Counted from the stretch's first letter, positions 32,024 through 41,955 are shown. The stretch is 64,000 nucleotides of DNA from Flammeovirga sp. OC4 (GCF_000812565.1 NZ_JTAM01000010.1:62001-126000); one strand, 5' to 3'. Notes: generated by a model not told the origin, from the letters alone. Made by a program: numbers and translations.

Positions 32024-35000
32024 TTACCTCTCTACATGTTTTTTCTTCTCTGTCATATAAAATACCAAAGGCACGATCAGTAAGGTTAATGCTGTTGAAG
32101 CAATCGTTCCTCCCATCAGTGAGATGGCCAGACCTTGGAAGATTGGATCAAATAAGATTACGAATGCTCCGATTACTACCGTTCCAGCAGTTAATAGGAT
32201 CGGCATGGTTCTCACGGCTCCTGCTTCAATTACTGATTCTTTAAGAGAAGCACCCTCTTCTAATTTTATATTGATAAAATCAATCAGCAAGACGGAATTC
32301 CTCACCATAATCCCTGCCAATGCAATGGCTCCAATCATACTTGTTGCAGTGAAAAATGCACCCATCATCCAGTGACCTACCAATATTCCTACCATGGCTA
32401 AAGGTATCGCTACCATCATAACCAATGGTGTTTTAAAGTCTTGGAACCAACCTACGATCAGCATATAAATGACTACTAAAACGACTGCGAATGCCGCTCC
32501 CAAATCTCTAAAGACTTCGTAAGTCACTTGCCACTCGCCATCCCACTTGAGGATATAATTATCTTCCAAGAAGGGTACAGCAGTGAAGTTTTGTTCCAAG
32601 TTTTTACCATTTGGTGCCAAGATGTTATCCAACTGTTCACCAATACCCATGATGGCATACACCGGAGACTCCATTTTACCTGCCACATCTGCGACTACAT
32701 AAGTGACACGCTTTTGGTTTTTACGGTAAATACTTTTGGGTTTAGTTGTTTCTTTAATTGTCACCAAATCTCCAATGGACACCATTTGACCGTGCATTGA
32801 TTTTACTGAAATCTTTTTAAGGTCGTCAATTGATGTTCTGTTTGTTTCTTTTAGAATCAATTTAATACCGACTTCATTGTAGTCATTTGGAGCATTCAGC
32901 TTAGATACCTCATAACCTCTCAAGGCTGTATTCATGGTATAAACTACCTGTTGAGTTGGAATCCCTGCCAATGCCGCTTTCTCTTTGTCTACTTCAAAAG
33001 TGTATTCCACTTGGTCACTTTCTAAGTAAGAGTCTACATCTACGATATCTGATGAGGCATTAAAAATAGATTCCACCTCTTGTGCTACTTGCTCCTGCCC
33101 TTTTAATTCAGGACCATAGATTTCAGCCACTAAAGTTGAAAGTACTGGAGGTCCTGGAGGAACTTCAACCACTTTTATATTTGCTCCCAATTGCTCCGCC
33201 AAGGCTTGTAACCCTGGTCTGAAACTTTTCGCCAGATCATGACTTTGTAAAGAACGGTCTTCTTTATTGGTCAAATTCACTTGAATATCCGCCATGTTAG
33301 GACCTCTTCTTAAGTCGTAATGTCTTACCAAACCATTAAAAGTATTTGGAGAAGAAGTACCTACGTACATTTGATAAGCATTCACTTGATCCTGCTTACG
33401 GATATAAGCCGCTAGTTCTTTTGTGACTTGATAAGTTTCTTCCAAAGGTGTTCCTTCAGGCATATCGATCACAATCTGGAATTCATTTTTATTGTCGAAT
33501 GGAAGCATTTTTACGACTACCATATCAAAATAAAACATAGACATTGACCCTAATAAAAGGACTGTGATACTGATGATAAATGACCATCTCAATACTGGTT
33601 TTTCCACCAATGGACGCATCATCTTGTTGTACCACTTATAGATGACTGTATCTTCTACTTTAAACTCAACTTCTCCATCTCCATGGTCATCCCCTTTCAA
33701 TAATCTATAGGCGATAAATGGTGTAATCACCAATGCAACAATCAAGGAGAAGAACATTGCGAAAGCCGCTCCAATAGGCATTGGACTCATATAAGGTCCC
33801 ATCATACCAGATACTGCAATCATTGGCAATACAGAAGCAATGACTGTAAATGTAGCCAAAATGGTAGGGTTACCCACTTCACTGATCGATGCTAATGCCG
33901 CTTGAAGAAAAGGTTGCTTTCTCATCTTGAAATGACGGTGCATATTCTCGGCAATGATAATACTATCATCTACCACAATACCTGTCACGAATACCAAGGC
34001 GAATAATGTGATTCTATTTAGCGTGTAACCTAGTAAATAATACGAGAACAATGTCAAGGCAAACGTTACAGGTACAGAAAGGAAAACGACCAATCCGCCT
34101 CTCCAACCCATGGAAAGTGCTACCACAAAAGTTACGGCGATGATCGACCCAATCAAGTGCATCATCAATTCATTTACTTTATGAGAAGCACTCTCACCGT
34201 AGTTTCTTGTCACCTCCACCTTCACTGAAGAAGGAATCAATGTTGGCTTCAAGTCTTCTGTTTTCTGTAAAACCAAATCGGCCAATTGCATCGCATCTGC
34301 CCCTTTTCTTTTGGCGATAGAAAGCGTTACTGCCGCTTCATCACCCTGCATTTTTTCTCCACTTGACACACCATAGCCATATCTCACATATTGGATGGCT
34401 TCCTGAGGTCCGTCATTTACCTTTGCGACTTGTTTTAAGTATACTGGAGCACCATTATTTGCCCCGATTACCAAGTTGTTCAGGTCATCTGAGGTTTTGA
34501 AAAACTCACCTGTAGAGACTGAAATATTAGTATTTTGTTGGTTAAAAGTTCCCGAAGAAAACTCCTGATTAGCGGCTTGAATCTGCTGTGCAATACTCAA
34601 TGGATCTACTTTGAAAGATTTCATTTTCTCTCGATCCAACTCTACTCTCATCTCTCTGCTTCTACCCCCGATCACTTTTACCTGGGCGATGTCATTGATT
34701 TTTGCAATTTCATTGCCCAACTCTTCACCCAATCGACGAAGCATAAAATCGTCGTATTCATCACTGTGTAATGTCAAAGTCAATGCCGGTACATCATCAA
34801 TAGCTCTTACCTTAATGATGGGTTGCATGACACCTTTCGGCATCTGATCCATGTGTTTATCAAGTTCCGCATACAGTTTTACGATACTTCTCTCTATATC
34901 CTCACCTACAAAAAACTGTACGATTACCATTGCTTGTTCATTCATAGATGTCGAATACACATACTCAACACCTTTGATATTAGAAGCAATTTTCTCTAAA

Positions 35001-35212
35001 GGTTTTGCCACTCTAGACTCTACTTCCTCAGGGGTAGCTCCAGGATATCCAATAAAAATATCCGCTATTGGCACATCAATCTGTGGTTCTTCTTCTCTTG
35101 GCGTCAGGTAACTTCCATAAATCCCCAACCCTAAAAATACGATCATCAATAGAGGTGTCAATTTGGAATTGATAAATACCTCTGCGATTTTTCCTGCTAT
35201 TCCTTTTTGCAT
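32024..35212 (-). CDS. RND efflux pump, inner-membrane transporter subunit
   Basis: 1062 residues, normal for AcrB/CzcA-type pumps. It begins with a cytoplasmic end plus TM1 (LLMIVFLGLGIYGSYLTP) and shows the family hallmarks: porter-domain YPGATPEEVE, TM4 region VFVTGIVVDDSIIIAENMHRHF with acidic proton-relay residues, a second periplasmic porter half and the GIMVRNSVLLIDFI helix near the C-terminus. The double Asp in TM4 (VVDDS) recalls both AcrB-like and metal pumps, so the substrate is uncertain. It is the third gene of a TolC-adaptor-pump operon (18 bp after the adaptor). It exports drugs, lipids or metals by proton antiport. Confidence 0.95.
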   Translation of the reverse strand: MQKGIAGKIAEVFINSKLTPLLMIVFLGLGIYGSYLTPREEEPQIDVPIADIFIGYPGATPEEVESRVAKPLEKIASNIKGVEYVYSTSMNEQAMVIVQFFVGEDIERSIVKLYAELDKHMDQMPKGVMQPIIKVRAIDDVPALTLTLHSDEYDDFMLRRLGEELGNEIAKINDIAQVKVIGGRSREMRVELDREKMKSFKVDPLSIAQQIQAANQEFSSGTFNQQNTNISVSTGEFFKTSDDLNNLVIGANNGAPVYLKQVAKVNDGPQEAIQYVRYGYGVSSGEKMQGDEAAVTLSIAKRKGADAMQLADLVLQKTEDLKPTLIPSSVKVEVTRNYGESASHKVNELMMHLIGSIIAVTFVVALSMGWRGGLVVFLSVPVTFALTLFSYYLLGYTLNRITLFALVFVTGIVVDDSIIIAENMHRHFKMRKQPFLQAALASISEVGNPTILATFTVIASVLPMIAVSGMMGPYMSPMPIGAAFAMFFSLIVALVITPFIAYRLLKGDDHGDGEVEFKVEDTVIYKWYNKMMRPLVEKPVLRWSFIISITVLLLGSMSMFYFDMVVVKMLPFDNKNEFQIVIDMPEGTPLEETYQVTKELAAYIRKQDQVNAYQMYVGTSSPNTFNGLVRHYDLRRGPNMADIQVNLTNKEDRSLQSHDLAKSFRPGLQALAEQLGANIKVVEVPPGPPVLSTLVAEIYGPELKGQEQVAQEVESIFNASSDIVDVDSYLESDQVEYTFEVDKEKAALAGIPTQQVVYTMNTALRGYEVSKLNAPNDYNEVGIKLILKETNRTSIDDLKKISVKSMHGQMVSIGDLVTIKETTKPKSIYRKNQKRVTYVVADVAGKMESPVYAIMGIGEQLDNILAPNGKNLEQNFTAVPFLEDNYILKWDGEWQVTYEVFRDLGAAFAVVLVVIYMLIVGWFQDFKTPLVMMVAIPLAMVGILVGHWMMGAFFTATSMIGAIALAGIMVRNSVLLIDFINIKLEEGASLKESVIEAGAVRTMPILLTAGTVVIGAFVILFDPIFQGLAISLMGGTIASTALTLLIVPLVFYMTEKKKHVER

Positions 35213-35230
35213 GATTATTCTATTTTGAGG

Positions 35231-36307
35231 TTAGAATTTTACAGCTTTCCCATCATGAAGTTGCCCCGTCATTGTGAGGATCACTTTATCTCCACTTTGT
35301 ACACCTGAAAGGACTTCCACTTTATCTTCATAGGTATTTCCTAATCTTACCCAAGTCAAAGAAGCTTCTCCTTGAAGGTTGACCAAATACAAACCTGTCA
35401 GTTGACCTTTGTGTATCACTGCTGATTGAGGAACGAGTATTTTATCCGTTTGACCATTGGCTGTAGCTACTTTAGCATACATTCCGTTCGTGATTCCTTC
35501 CGTTGGTTGAATGTCAAATTCTACCTTAAACTGACCTCCATTGTATTTTCCAGAAGGCACTACTCTCTTCACTTTTCCTTGAATTGTTTTTTGAATCGCA
35601 CCTACGTAAAGCTTAGCCTCTTCTCCCACTTCAAATAAGTCAATTTCTGACTCTGGAATACTTGCCAATGCCTTAAATCGATCATTGGAAGCAAATTCTA
35701 CAACAGGCATTCCAGGAGATGCCATATCACCTTGTGTCATGTATTTTTGGGTAATCACACCGTTGTATGGTGCTTTGATCACCGTATAAGATAAATTGGC
35801 GTTTACTTCATCTTCTGCTTTTTTCGCAGACTCCAACCCTGCCTTTGCAGAAAGGTAATGCGTTGTGATATCATCCAATTCCTTGTCTGTCGCACTTCCT
35901 AATTGATGTAGCTTTGTGATTCTATCATAATCCTTTTTGGCATTTTTCAATCCCACCTCTGCCATTTCTACTTGAGCGTGTACTCTAGCTTTTGCTGATT
36001 CTATACCAGCACTTTCAATTCTGGCAATTACATCACCTCTTTTCACCACATCACCCGCTTCATAGTTAAACTGATAGATTCTCCCCATCAACTTTGTGCT
36101 AAGTTGTGTGATGCTAGTGCTTTTAATTTCTGCCGAATAAGAAGAAGCATTATCGACTCCTTCAGTAGAAACAGTTTCGACTTTCACTTGAACAGGAGCG
36201 TCTAATTCCCCTGAAGATTGTTGTTTTGCCTCTGACCCACATGATGTTAAATACACTGCAGAAAGGATTACTAAGGCACTTTTATATATATAATTTTGTA
36301 ATTTCAT
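35231..36307 (-). CDS. RND efflux periplasmic adaptor (membrane fusion protein)
   Basis: 358 residues with a lipoprotein signal (lipobox LTSC, Cys23). The order is typical: beta-barrel strand, lipoyl half (YEAGDVVKRGDVIARIES), a coiled-coil hairpin (about 105-165) that meets TolC, lipoyl half two (TVIKAPYNGVITQKY), beta-barrel, and a membrane-proximal domain ending at VKF. It links the pump and the outer-membrane channel. It starts 12 bp after the TolC-like gene stop; all three genes run together. Confidence 0.95.
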   Translation of the reverse strand: MKLQNYIYKSALVILSAVYLTSCGSEAKQQSSGELDAPVQVKVETVSTEGVDNASSYSAEIKSTSITQLSTKLMGRIYQFNYEAGDVVKRGDVIARIESAGIESAKARVHAQVEMAEVGLKNAKKDYDRITKLHQLGSATDKELDDITTHYLSAKAGLESAKKAEDEVNANLSYTVIKAPYNGVITQKYMTQGDMASPGMPVVEFASNDRFKALASIPESEIDLFEVGEEAKLYVGAIQKTIQGKVKRVVPSGKYNGGQFKVEFDIQPTEGITNGMYAKVATANGQTDKILVPQSAVIHKGQLTGLYLVNLQGEASLTWVRLGNTYEDKVEVLSGVQSGDKVILTMTGQLHDGKAVKF

Positions 36308-36319
36308 TGTTTCAAATTG

Positions 36320-37633
36320 TTATTCTTGAAGTAATAAGTCTAGGTGGAATACAGCCATATTGTATTCGAAAACAGCATTTAAATACGCTAACTCTTTCTC
36401 AGATTTCGTCGTCTCTGCTGAAAGCAAATCCACGGTCTTTTCAAGTCCTACTTTGTATCTGTCCGAAAGGATCTTAAAACTTGTCAAAGCTTCTTCTCTA
36501 GCGATCTCAGTCATATTAATTTTTGTTTTGGCTGACACTACATTTCGTTGTGCTTTTTTCAGATCGATATCCGCCTTTGTTTTCTCTTTTTCAAAATTCA
36601 TGGTTGCTTTCTCCCACTCTAATTTTGACTTTTGAGAAGCTGCCATTTGCTGACCACCATCAAAAACGGTCCAGCTTAATGAAATCCCCACCAAATAGCT
36701 TTGAGCAGAAGTACCAAATAAGTTTTGATCGTTAAAATCATACTGACCAAAGGCATTAATACGTGGAGCAAACTTGGATTTGTTCATTTTCCACATATTC
36801 TTCTGAGCTTCTACTGCAAATGACAACCCCATTAAATCGGATCTCGAAAGTGGTACATTTTCCTGTTCCACTTTTGCGGTTTCCACAACCGTCAATGCGA
36901 TTTGATCTTGAATCTGTATCTTAGTTCCTGGATCTAACCTTAAAAGAAAAACAAGGTAGTCATTGACAGAAGCCTCAGCATTTTGAGCTTCATTGTACTT
37001 CGTCTGCAAATCAAGCTTTCTTACTTTTACTTGAAGAACATCAGACTCCTTAGCGTAACCATTATCCTTATTATTTTCAACTACTTTCAGTGCTTCGTCC
37101 ACCGTTTTAATCGCTTCAGAAAGTACTTCAGTTTGGTCATGTGCCAAGCTCAACATATAGTAATGCTGTTTTACTTCAAAAAGCACATATTCCTTTACTC
37201 TTTTTGCTTCATGCGTCTTCGCATTGTAGACTTGTTTGGTCGCTTTTCTACCATACATTCCATCCAAATTAAAAATAGGTTGCTGAATTGCTCCTCTTGT
37301 ATTCCAATTGGAAATCGCATCCGGATTATTCAAACGGTTTGGATCAAAGTCCGCTACCGTCACTCTTTCTTGTTGTAATAAAATACCGAACGAGTTCAAT
37401 GGATTATTTGTGTTTACCCCAGTTTCAGAAAGGGTGATATTCGGAAGAAAAACATTGTTCGTTTTCTTATAATCTTGTAGAGCGGCTTTCACCTCCGCTT
37501 CTTTGATTTCAACATCTCTGTTTTGCGTTGCTGCCAACTGTAATGCCTCCTCTAAGGTGAGCATTTTGGTTTGGGCAGTAACGTTCAGCCCTAGCAATAG
37601 CGCCACTATTGTAGGTAATATTCTCAATTTCAT
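36320..37633 (-). CDS. TolC-family outer-membrane channel
   Basis: 437 residues with a signal peptide (about 1-20, ending VTAQ). Two tandem repeats of long amphipathic helices and short strands are visible (LTLEEALQLAATQNRDVEI, later a second half with DLMGLSFAVEAQKN). This is the pattern of OEP/TolC trimers that form the outer-membrane exit of RND pumps. First gene of the operon; a perfect 14-bp palindrome lies 40 bp upstream and may be the operator. Confidence 0.94.
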   Translation of the reverse strand: MKLRILPTIVALLLGLNVTAQTKMLTLEEALQLAATQNRDVEIKEAEVKAALQDYKKTNNVFLPNITLSETGVNTNNPLNSFGILLQQERVTVADFDPNRLNNPDAISNWNTRGAIQQPIFNLDGMYGRKATKQVYNAKTHEAKRVKEYVLFEVKQHYYMLSLAHDQTEVLSEAIKTVDEALKVVENNKDNGYAKESDVLQVKVRKLDLQTKYNEAQNAEASVNDYLVFLLRLDPGTKIQIQDQIALTVVETAKVEQENVPLSRSDLMGLSFAVEAQKNMWKMNKSKFAPRINAFGQYDFNDQNLFGTSAQSYLVGISLSWTVFDGGQQMAASQKSKLEWEKATMNFEKEKTKADIDLKKAQRNVVSAKTKINMTEIAREEALTSFKILSDRYKVGLEKTVDLLSAETTKSEKELAYLNAVFEYNMAVFHLDLLLQE

Positions 37634-37672
37634 TTTACTGAAAGTTATTTCATGGTGATAATTTTGTAATAC

Positions 37673-37686
37673 GGTCTACGTAGACC
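37673..37686. promoter_or_regulatory. Candidate operator palindrome before the RND efflux operon
   Basis: GGTCTACGTAGACC is a perfect 14-bp palindrome, 40 bp upstream of the TolC-family start codon. Its position fits a repressor site of the TetR/MarR type. No regulator gene of that kind is adjacent. Confidence 0.45.
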
Positions 37687-37914
37687 TATTCTATTGTGAA
37701 GAGTATTTTATTTCAGAAGTAAATGCATTCGTTACTTCCTGCCGTTAGATCGCAAAACATAATTTCGTTGTATTATTTGTGTTTGAAGTAAATTATAATA
37801 CAAATGTAAGGGGTGGAATGAAGGTAGTCTGTGATAATAGTTACATAACATATATATATATGATAATTCATTCATGCATTATATACTTGATAGCATTTAT
37901 ATTTAGTCTAAGTC

Positions 37915-39048
37915 TTATAAAATTGAACTTTTCATATTTTCCGGAATTATATATTTCGAACCTTTCTTAACCAAAAAACCGTCATTCAAAAAGATGTCAA
38001 TACACTTATTTAGAGCTTCCTCTTTTATAATAGGAGGTAATATTTTTTTTAAATCAGTTAATTCAAAAACCACATTTTTAAATGAGTTAATTATAATTTG
38101 AAATATTATATTCTTAATATCTTTTGGTGTATAATATTCTAATTCAACTGGTTCAAGTTGATATTTACTGAGATTTTTTTCCATTTGAAAAAACTTAATA
38201 GCGGGATTTTTCTCTTTCAGAATAGTACATATTATATCTCTATCAGTTAAGTCAACTTTTAAACCAAAATAAATTGATTTCAAAGATTCAGTTGGGTATT
38301 TATAGCATGTATTAGCTTCGTTATGTATTAACCTAATTTCTTTTTCATATATCCAATCTTTAGATTTATATGATAGTAATTTACTTACTAATAAGAAATC
38401 TTTTTCATCATCATTACAAAATATTTCATCAAGATTTATTGATGGAAAATGATTCTCGTAAATTACATTTCTTCCTTTAGAAAAGGGCTCAATAGAATCA
38501 TCAAATTCTAAGCATATACCTTTATGACAATCCCCATAATGGGACCACATTAACAAGTTATCAAATGATTTAGAAAAACAACATACTCCTATATTTGAAT
38601 ATTTCTCATGTCTAAGATTACTAAAGCTTTTTTTCAAACTTAAATCGATCTTATTTTTGGTACCTAATATGACATCTCTAATAATATTAGAAAGTTCAAG
38701 GTAATTTGTGCTTGTTATATGGTTTAATAATTCTTCTTTACTTTTGAATAAACCTAATTGATTATCAAAACTAAAATCTAAAAAGTAATCAATATCTTTC
38801 TTCACAAACTTCATGAACTCCAACTCAGTAATTGAATTATTCAAAATTTTAATTAGTGAATCTTTATCCAATTCTCTTTTGATATAATTACAATACAAAG
38901 TGATGTAATTCTCATCACTAAAGTTCGTTATGTTTAGTTCTTGAAATGTATCAAAAGGGTCATTGAAATTAATAGGATGATTAAAATAGATCTGATCAAG
39001 TTGAATATTTCTTAATGTTTGAGTTGATATGGATGAATACTTATACAT
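37915..39048 (-). CDS. DUF2971 domain protein
   Basis: 377 residues, soluble. The N-terminal half carries the DUF2971 pattern: MYKYSSIS, LDQIYFNHPINFNDPFD near residue 20, then CCFSKSFDNLLMWSHYGDCHKGICLEFD in the middle and a WIYEKEIRLI motif. The last ~80 residues (from YTPKDIKNII) look like a separate winged-helix-like tail with EALNKCIDIFLNDGFLVKKG. DUF2971 proteins are frequent in accessory and defence-related loci, but no activity is established. Codon use is notably more AT-rich than in the neighbours, and the 400-bp repeat lies just upstream, both suggesting acquired DNA. Confidence 0.88.
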   Translation of the reverse strand: MYKYSSISTQTLRNIQLDQIYFNHPINFNDPFDTFQELNITNFSDENYITLYCNYIKRELDKDSLIKILNNSITELEFMKFVKKDIDYFLDFSFDNQLGLFKSKEELLNHITSTNYLELSNIIRDVILGTKNKIDLSLKKSFSNLRHEKYSNIGVCCFSKSFDNLLMWSHYGDCHKGICLEFDDSIEPFSKGRNVIYENHFPSINLDEIFCNDDEKDFLLVSKLLSYKSKDWIYEKEIRLIHNEANTCYKYPTESLKSIYFGLKVDLTDRDIICTILKEKNPAIKFFQMEKNLSKYQLEPVELEYYTPKDIKNIIFQIIINSFKNVVFELTDLKKILPPIIKEEALNKCIDIFLNDGFLVKKGSKYIIPENMKSSIL

Positions 39049-39166
39049 ATTAGTTCAGCATGGTTTTAATAGTTTACTCCTTTAAAGATCTCTATTTATT
39101 CTCAATTGCTCAACAATAGAAGATAAATAATGAGTATTACTTAAATATTTTAGTTCAATGTGGCAA

Positions 39167-39564
39167 GTACATTGTAAACTAAATTATGGTTAATTATAGT
39201 GTTCAGAAATCAGGAGATTTCTGATGATCTGAAGGACACGAATGACGCTATCGCTTAACATTCGCGCCAGTGGTCTTTCTACTCAATTCGTTAGGTAGTA
39301 CTTCCTTCGGCCTTGAAGGGAAAAGCGTTAAGAATTTCATGAATTGAGCCGTTAAAAATGATTTTCTTGTTTGAGCAAAGCGAGTTTAAAATCATTTAGG
39401 CGAGAGGAATGGAATTTAGCTTTTGACTTCTAAGCCTAGATTTTTTGCTTCGTTTTTCATCAATGGAAAAATGAAGAAGAAGGAAGCTTGAAAGTAGGAC
39501 ATAAAAGCCTGCAGAATAAATTGACTGAAAGTTTACAAGAATTTATTTTACAATGTAGTAAGTT
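39167..39564 (+). repeat. Dispersed ~400-bp element with terminal inverted repeats, copy B
   Basis: The left end TACATTGTAAACTAAATT (starting at 39168) is mirrored at the right end, whose complement reads TACATTGTAAAATAAATT. Inside, hairpin I (TCAGAAATC-AGGA-GATTTCTGA, 39203-39224), a 14-nt spacer and hairpin II (39239-39264) are followed by a long hairpin (AAATGATTTT near 39355 with AAAATCATTT near 39388) and by a purine-rich tail. It matches the complement of copy A through most of its length. Confidence 0.88.
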
Positions 39565-39589
39565 ATGTTTATTGGTTAATTCTAAACTC

Positions 39590-40273
39590 TTAAACCAAAG
39601 GAAACTCATACAACGTTTTCACCTTATCCACTCTCTGATACCAATCATTATAAACAAGTTCTAAAGTATCAACTTTCATTGTTCCAAAATTGAAATCTCG
39701 AAAATCTTTCAAGACGTCTAAAAACTTCTGCTTTTGCTCTAAGTTTTCCTTTAACCTTACCACCGTAGAATGAGCGGTACGTAAGGCATACCTGACGTCC
39801 ATAGATTGTTCTAATTGAGTTGATTTAAAAACATTTCTCAACCGGTTGCGGATTAAGTTCAAATTATTATTCTCCATAAATCCTTGAACCAATACACAAG
39901 AAGGAGATGCAGTTATGCCTTTAAAAGAAATATCAAAGCTTTCTGAACTATTCAAACTTTTCATCACTGCCTCGATATAATCATCGATCGATATTTGATC
40001 CAAATGAAATCCGTCGTAACATGAAATAATAGACATTACAGTGACATGTATATCACTATTAGGGTAGTAATATTGATTTGGTTCTACAGATTTGAGTTTT
40101 GAAAGAAAATTTTGAATTCGCTCTTTTATTGATTCATCAGGTCTTAGAATTAGAGATATTCCAAACCTCCTATCATCATTCGAATCAATAAGTTTATCTA
40201 ACTCATAATTATCTGATTGTATTTTAGCTACAGAGTCATGGTATAGTTTGTTATAGTATTCAATATTTATCAT
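39590..40273 (-). CDS. 2H phosphoesterase superfamily protein (LigT / 2'-5' RNA ligase-like)
   Basis: 227 residues, soluble. Two HxT motifs define the 2H fold: H76-V-T78 in DIHVTVMS and H168-S-T170 in RTAHSTVVRL, about 90 residues apart as in LigT and related cyclic phosphodiesterases. The family cleaves or makes 2',5' or cyclic 2',3' phosphodiester bonds in RNA or nucleotides; the substrate here is unknown. The gene lies just past repeat copy B in an accessory pocket with the DUF2971 gene. Confidence 0.85.
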   Translation of the reverse strand: MINIEYYNKLYHDSVAKIQSDNYELDKLIDSNDDRRFGISLILRPDESIKERIQNFLSKLKSVEPNQYYYPNSDIHVTVMSIISCYDGFHLDQISIDDYIEAVMKSLNSSESFDISFKGITASPSCVLVQGFMENNNLNLIRNRLRNVFKSTQLEQSMDVRYALRTAHSTVVRLKENLEQKQKFLDVLKDFRDFNFGTMKVDTLELVYNDWYQRVDKVKTLYEFPLV

Positions 40274-40579
40274 ATGCTCACTTCATTTTGGTAGTTATTA
40301 AATTCACTTAATTGGCAATAGAACAGTACTTATTAAACAAAAAATATAAGATTCAGTGCTTAATAATTAACAAATACAAATTACTAAATATTTTGCTTTA
40401 TTGTAAAGTTAAACATCGTTACAATAATTAATATTACTAAAAAACTAAGGGTCAAATCATTCTACTTCTGCCAAAAAGAGAAATAGCAGTTCTGCAATAT
40501 GTATCCTTACTTCTGCAAAATGTGTATTTTAAGTAATTATATAATACTAACCTTTGTATTGAATCAAAAAGAAAATATA
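40274..40579. other. Intergenic region between divergent units
   Basis: 306 bp, AT-rich, no gene. It should contain the divergent promoters of the 2H phosphoesterase and hydrolase genes. A near-consensus -7 box, TAACCTTTG with one extra spacer base, occurs at about 40549-40557. Confidence 0.35.
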
Positions 40580-41452
40580 ATGCTGACTAAATTACTTTCT
40601 AATTCCATTGTAAAGGGCAGAGTTTCCCCAGTGTTTGACCTTCCAAGTGACTATGGCTTACCCTATGAAGAGGTGTCATTTAATGCCAAAGATGGCGTAA
40701 AACTTTCAGGCTGGTTGATTAAAGGAGATACAGATAAGGTGATCATACAATCTCATTATGGGGTGCAGTCAAGCCGATCAGGTTACACTCCAGAAGGAAA
40801 AGGAATGATGAAAATGTGGAAAGAAAATATCTCTTTTTTGAAGCATGCTAAATATCTTCATGACAAAGGGTACACAATTTTGATGTATGATTTCCGAAAC
40901 CACGGCGACAGTGAAGAAGGAACCACTCCATGGGTCACTTGGGGGCCAGAGGAAAGAAAGGATGTCATTGCTGCCGTTGAATTTATCAGTCATCACCCTA
41001 ATTATACAAAAGCTCAAATTGGGTTATTAAGTATCTGTATGGGAGCCGCATCATCTACTTATGCTTTTGGTGATGGTTTGGATAAATACGATAATATAAA
41101 AGCTATGATCGCCATACAACCCCTTCGATATACTGATTTTATCAAAGCATTGGGGTTAGATAATTTTGTCGGAAAAGGTGTCACCAAACTAAATAATAAA
41201 AGAACAGGTATAGCGATGGAAGAAGTATCATTTATGCCACACGTGGGTGCTATCACTATTCCAACTTTACTGATTCAGAATAAAAATGATGAATACCTGA
41301 ACAAAAAATCCATCAATGAATATTTTGATGCTTTAAAGGTTGAAAAAAAGATGATTTGGTTGGATTTGGAAAAGAAAAGAGCTGCAGGATATGATTACCT
41401 CACAAAACACCCTGAAGAACTCTTATTTTGGTTTGATCACTACATAAAATAA
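40580..41452 (+). CDS. Alpha/beta hydrolase with a cysteine at the nucleophile position
   Basis: About 290 residues from the ATG at 40580 (MLTKLLSNS); the in-frame start at 40499 would add an unlikely hydrophobic stretch and cross the promoter region. Fold signatures: a lid-free N-terminal sheet, YDFRNHGDSEEG (oxyanion side), and the nucleophile elbow S151-I-C153-M-G155 instead of GxSxG. A Cys nucleophile is found in dienelactone hydrolases. A late Asp (QNKNDEY) and His (TKHPEE) could complete a triad. It begins a three-gene operon with an SRPBCC protein (5-bp gap) and an AraC regulator. Confidence 0.85.
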   Translation: MLTKLLSNSIVKGRVSPVFDLPSDYGLPYEEVSFNAKDGVKLSGWLIKGDTDKVIIQSHYGVQSSRSGYTPEGKGMMKMWKENISFLKHAKYLHDKGYTILMYDFRNHGDSEEGTTPWVTWGPEERKDVIAAVEFISHHPNYTKAQIGLLSICMGAASSTYAFGDGLDKYDNIKAMIAIQPLRYTDFIKALGLDNFVGKGVTKLNNKRTGIAMEEVSFMPHVGAITIPTLLIQNKNDEYLNKKSINEYFDALKVEKKMIWLDLEKKRAAGYDYLTKHPEELLFWFDHYIK

Positions 41453-41457
41453 AAATC

Positions 41458-41955
41458 ATGGCAATATTCGGTTCAAAATGGTTTATTTTCATTTTCATCG
41501 TTGTACTATTTTTCATTATTCTTCTTATGATTGGGACAAAATCGGTAAGCACTCAAGTTCAAATAAAGGCTTCTCCTAAAAATGTTTGGGCAGCATTGTC
41601 TAATACTGACAATGTAAAGCAATGGAATAAAGTTTTGATTCCAATCAAAGGTGAACTAAAAGAAGGTAATGTCATCAATTATGATTTCTACCAAGAGGAA
41701 AATGGTAAACCTTCCAATATGAATGCAACAGTGAAGGAAATTGTTGATCAAAAAATGATTAATCAACAAGGCGGTTTACCATTGATCTTGACTTTCAATC
41801 ACAAATATATAATTGAATCAACCTCTTTTTCTACAACCGTAAAAATTCATGAAGAGTATAAGGGGATTATGGTTCCATTTTGGGATCCCTCTCCTGTTGA
41901 AAAAGCTTATAGTCGTTTATTACATCAACTCAAAAGCTTCATAGAAAATGAGTGA
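41458..41955 (+). CDS. Membrane-anchored SRPBCC (START-like) domain protein
   Basis: 165 residues. One N-terminal membrane helix (about 9-25) is followed by a polyketide-cyclase/START-like domain: VSTQVQIKASPKNVWAALSNTDNV is the classic first strand and helix, and the C-terminal long helix ends LLHQLKSFIENE. SRPBCC domains bind hydrophobic ligands in a deep pocket. Gene order (hydrolase, SRPBCC, AraC regulator; the last overlapping by 8 bp) suggests a small ligand-responsive operon. Confidence 0.85.
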   Translation: MAIFGSKWFIFIFIVVLFFIILLMIGTKSVSTQVQIKASPKNVWAALSNTDNVKQWNKVLIPIKGELKEGNVINYDFYQEENGKPSNMNATVKEIVDQKMINQQGGLPLILTFNHKYIIESTSFSTTVKIHEEYKGIMVPFWDPSPVEKAYSRLLHQLKSFIENE

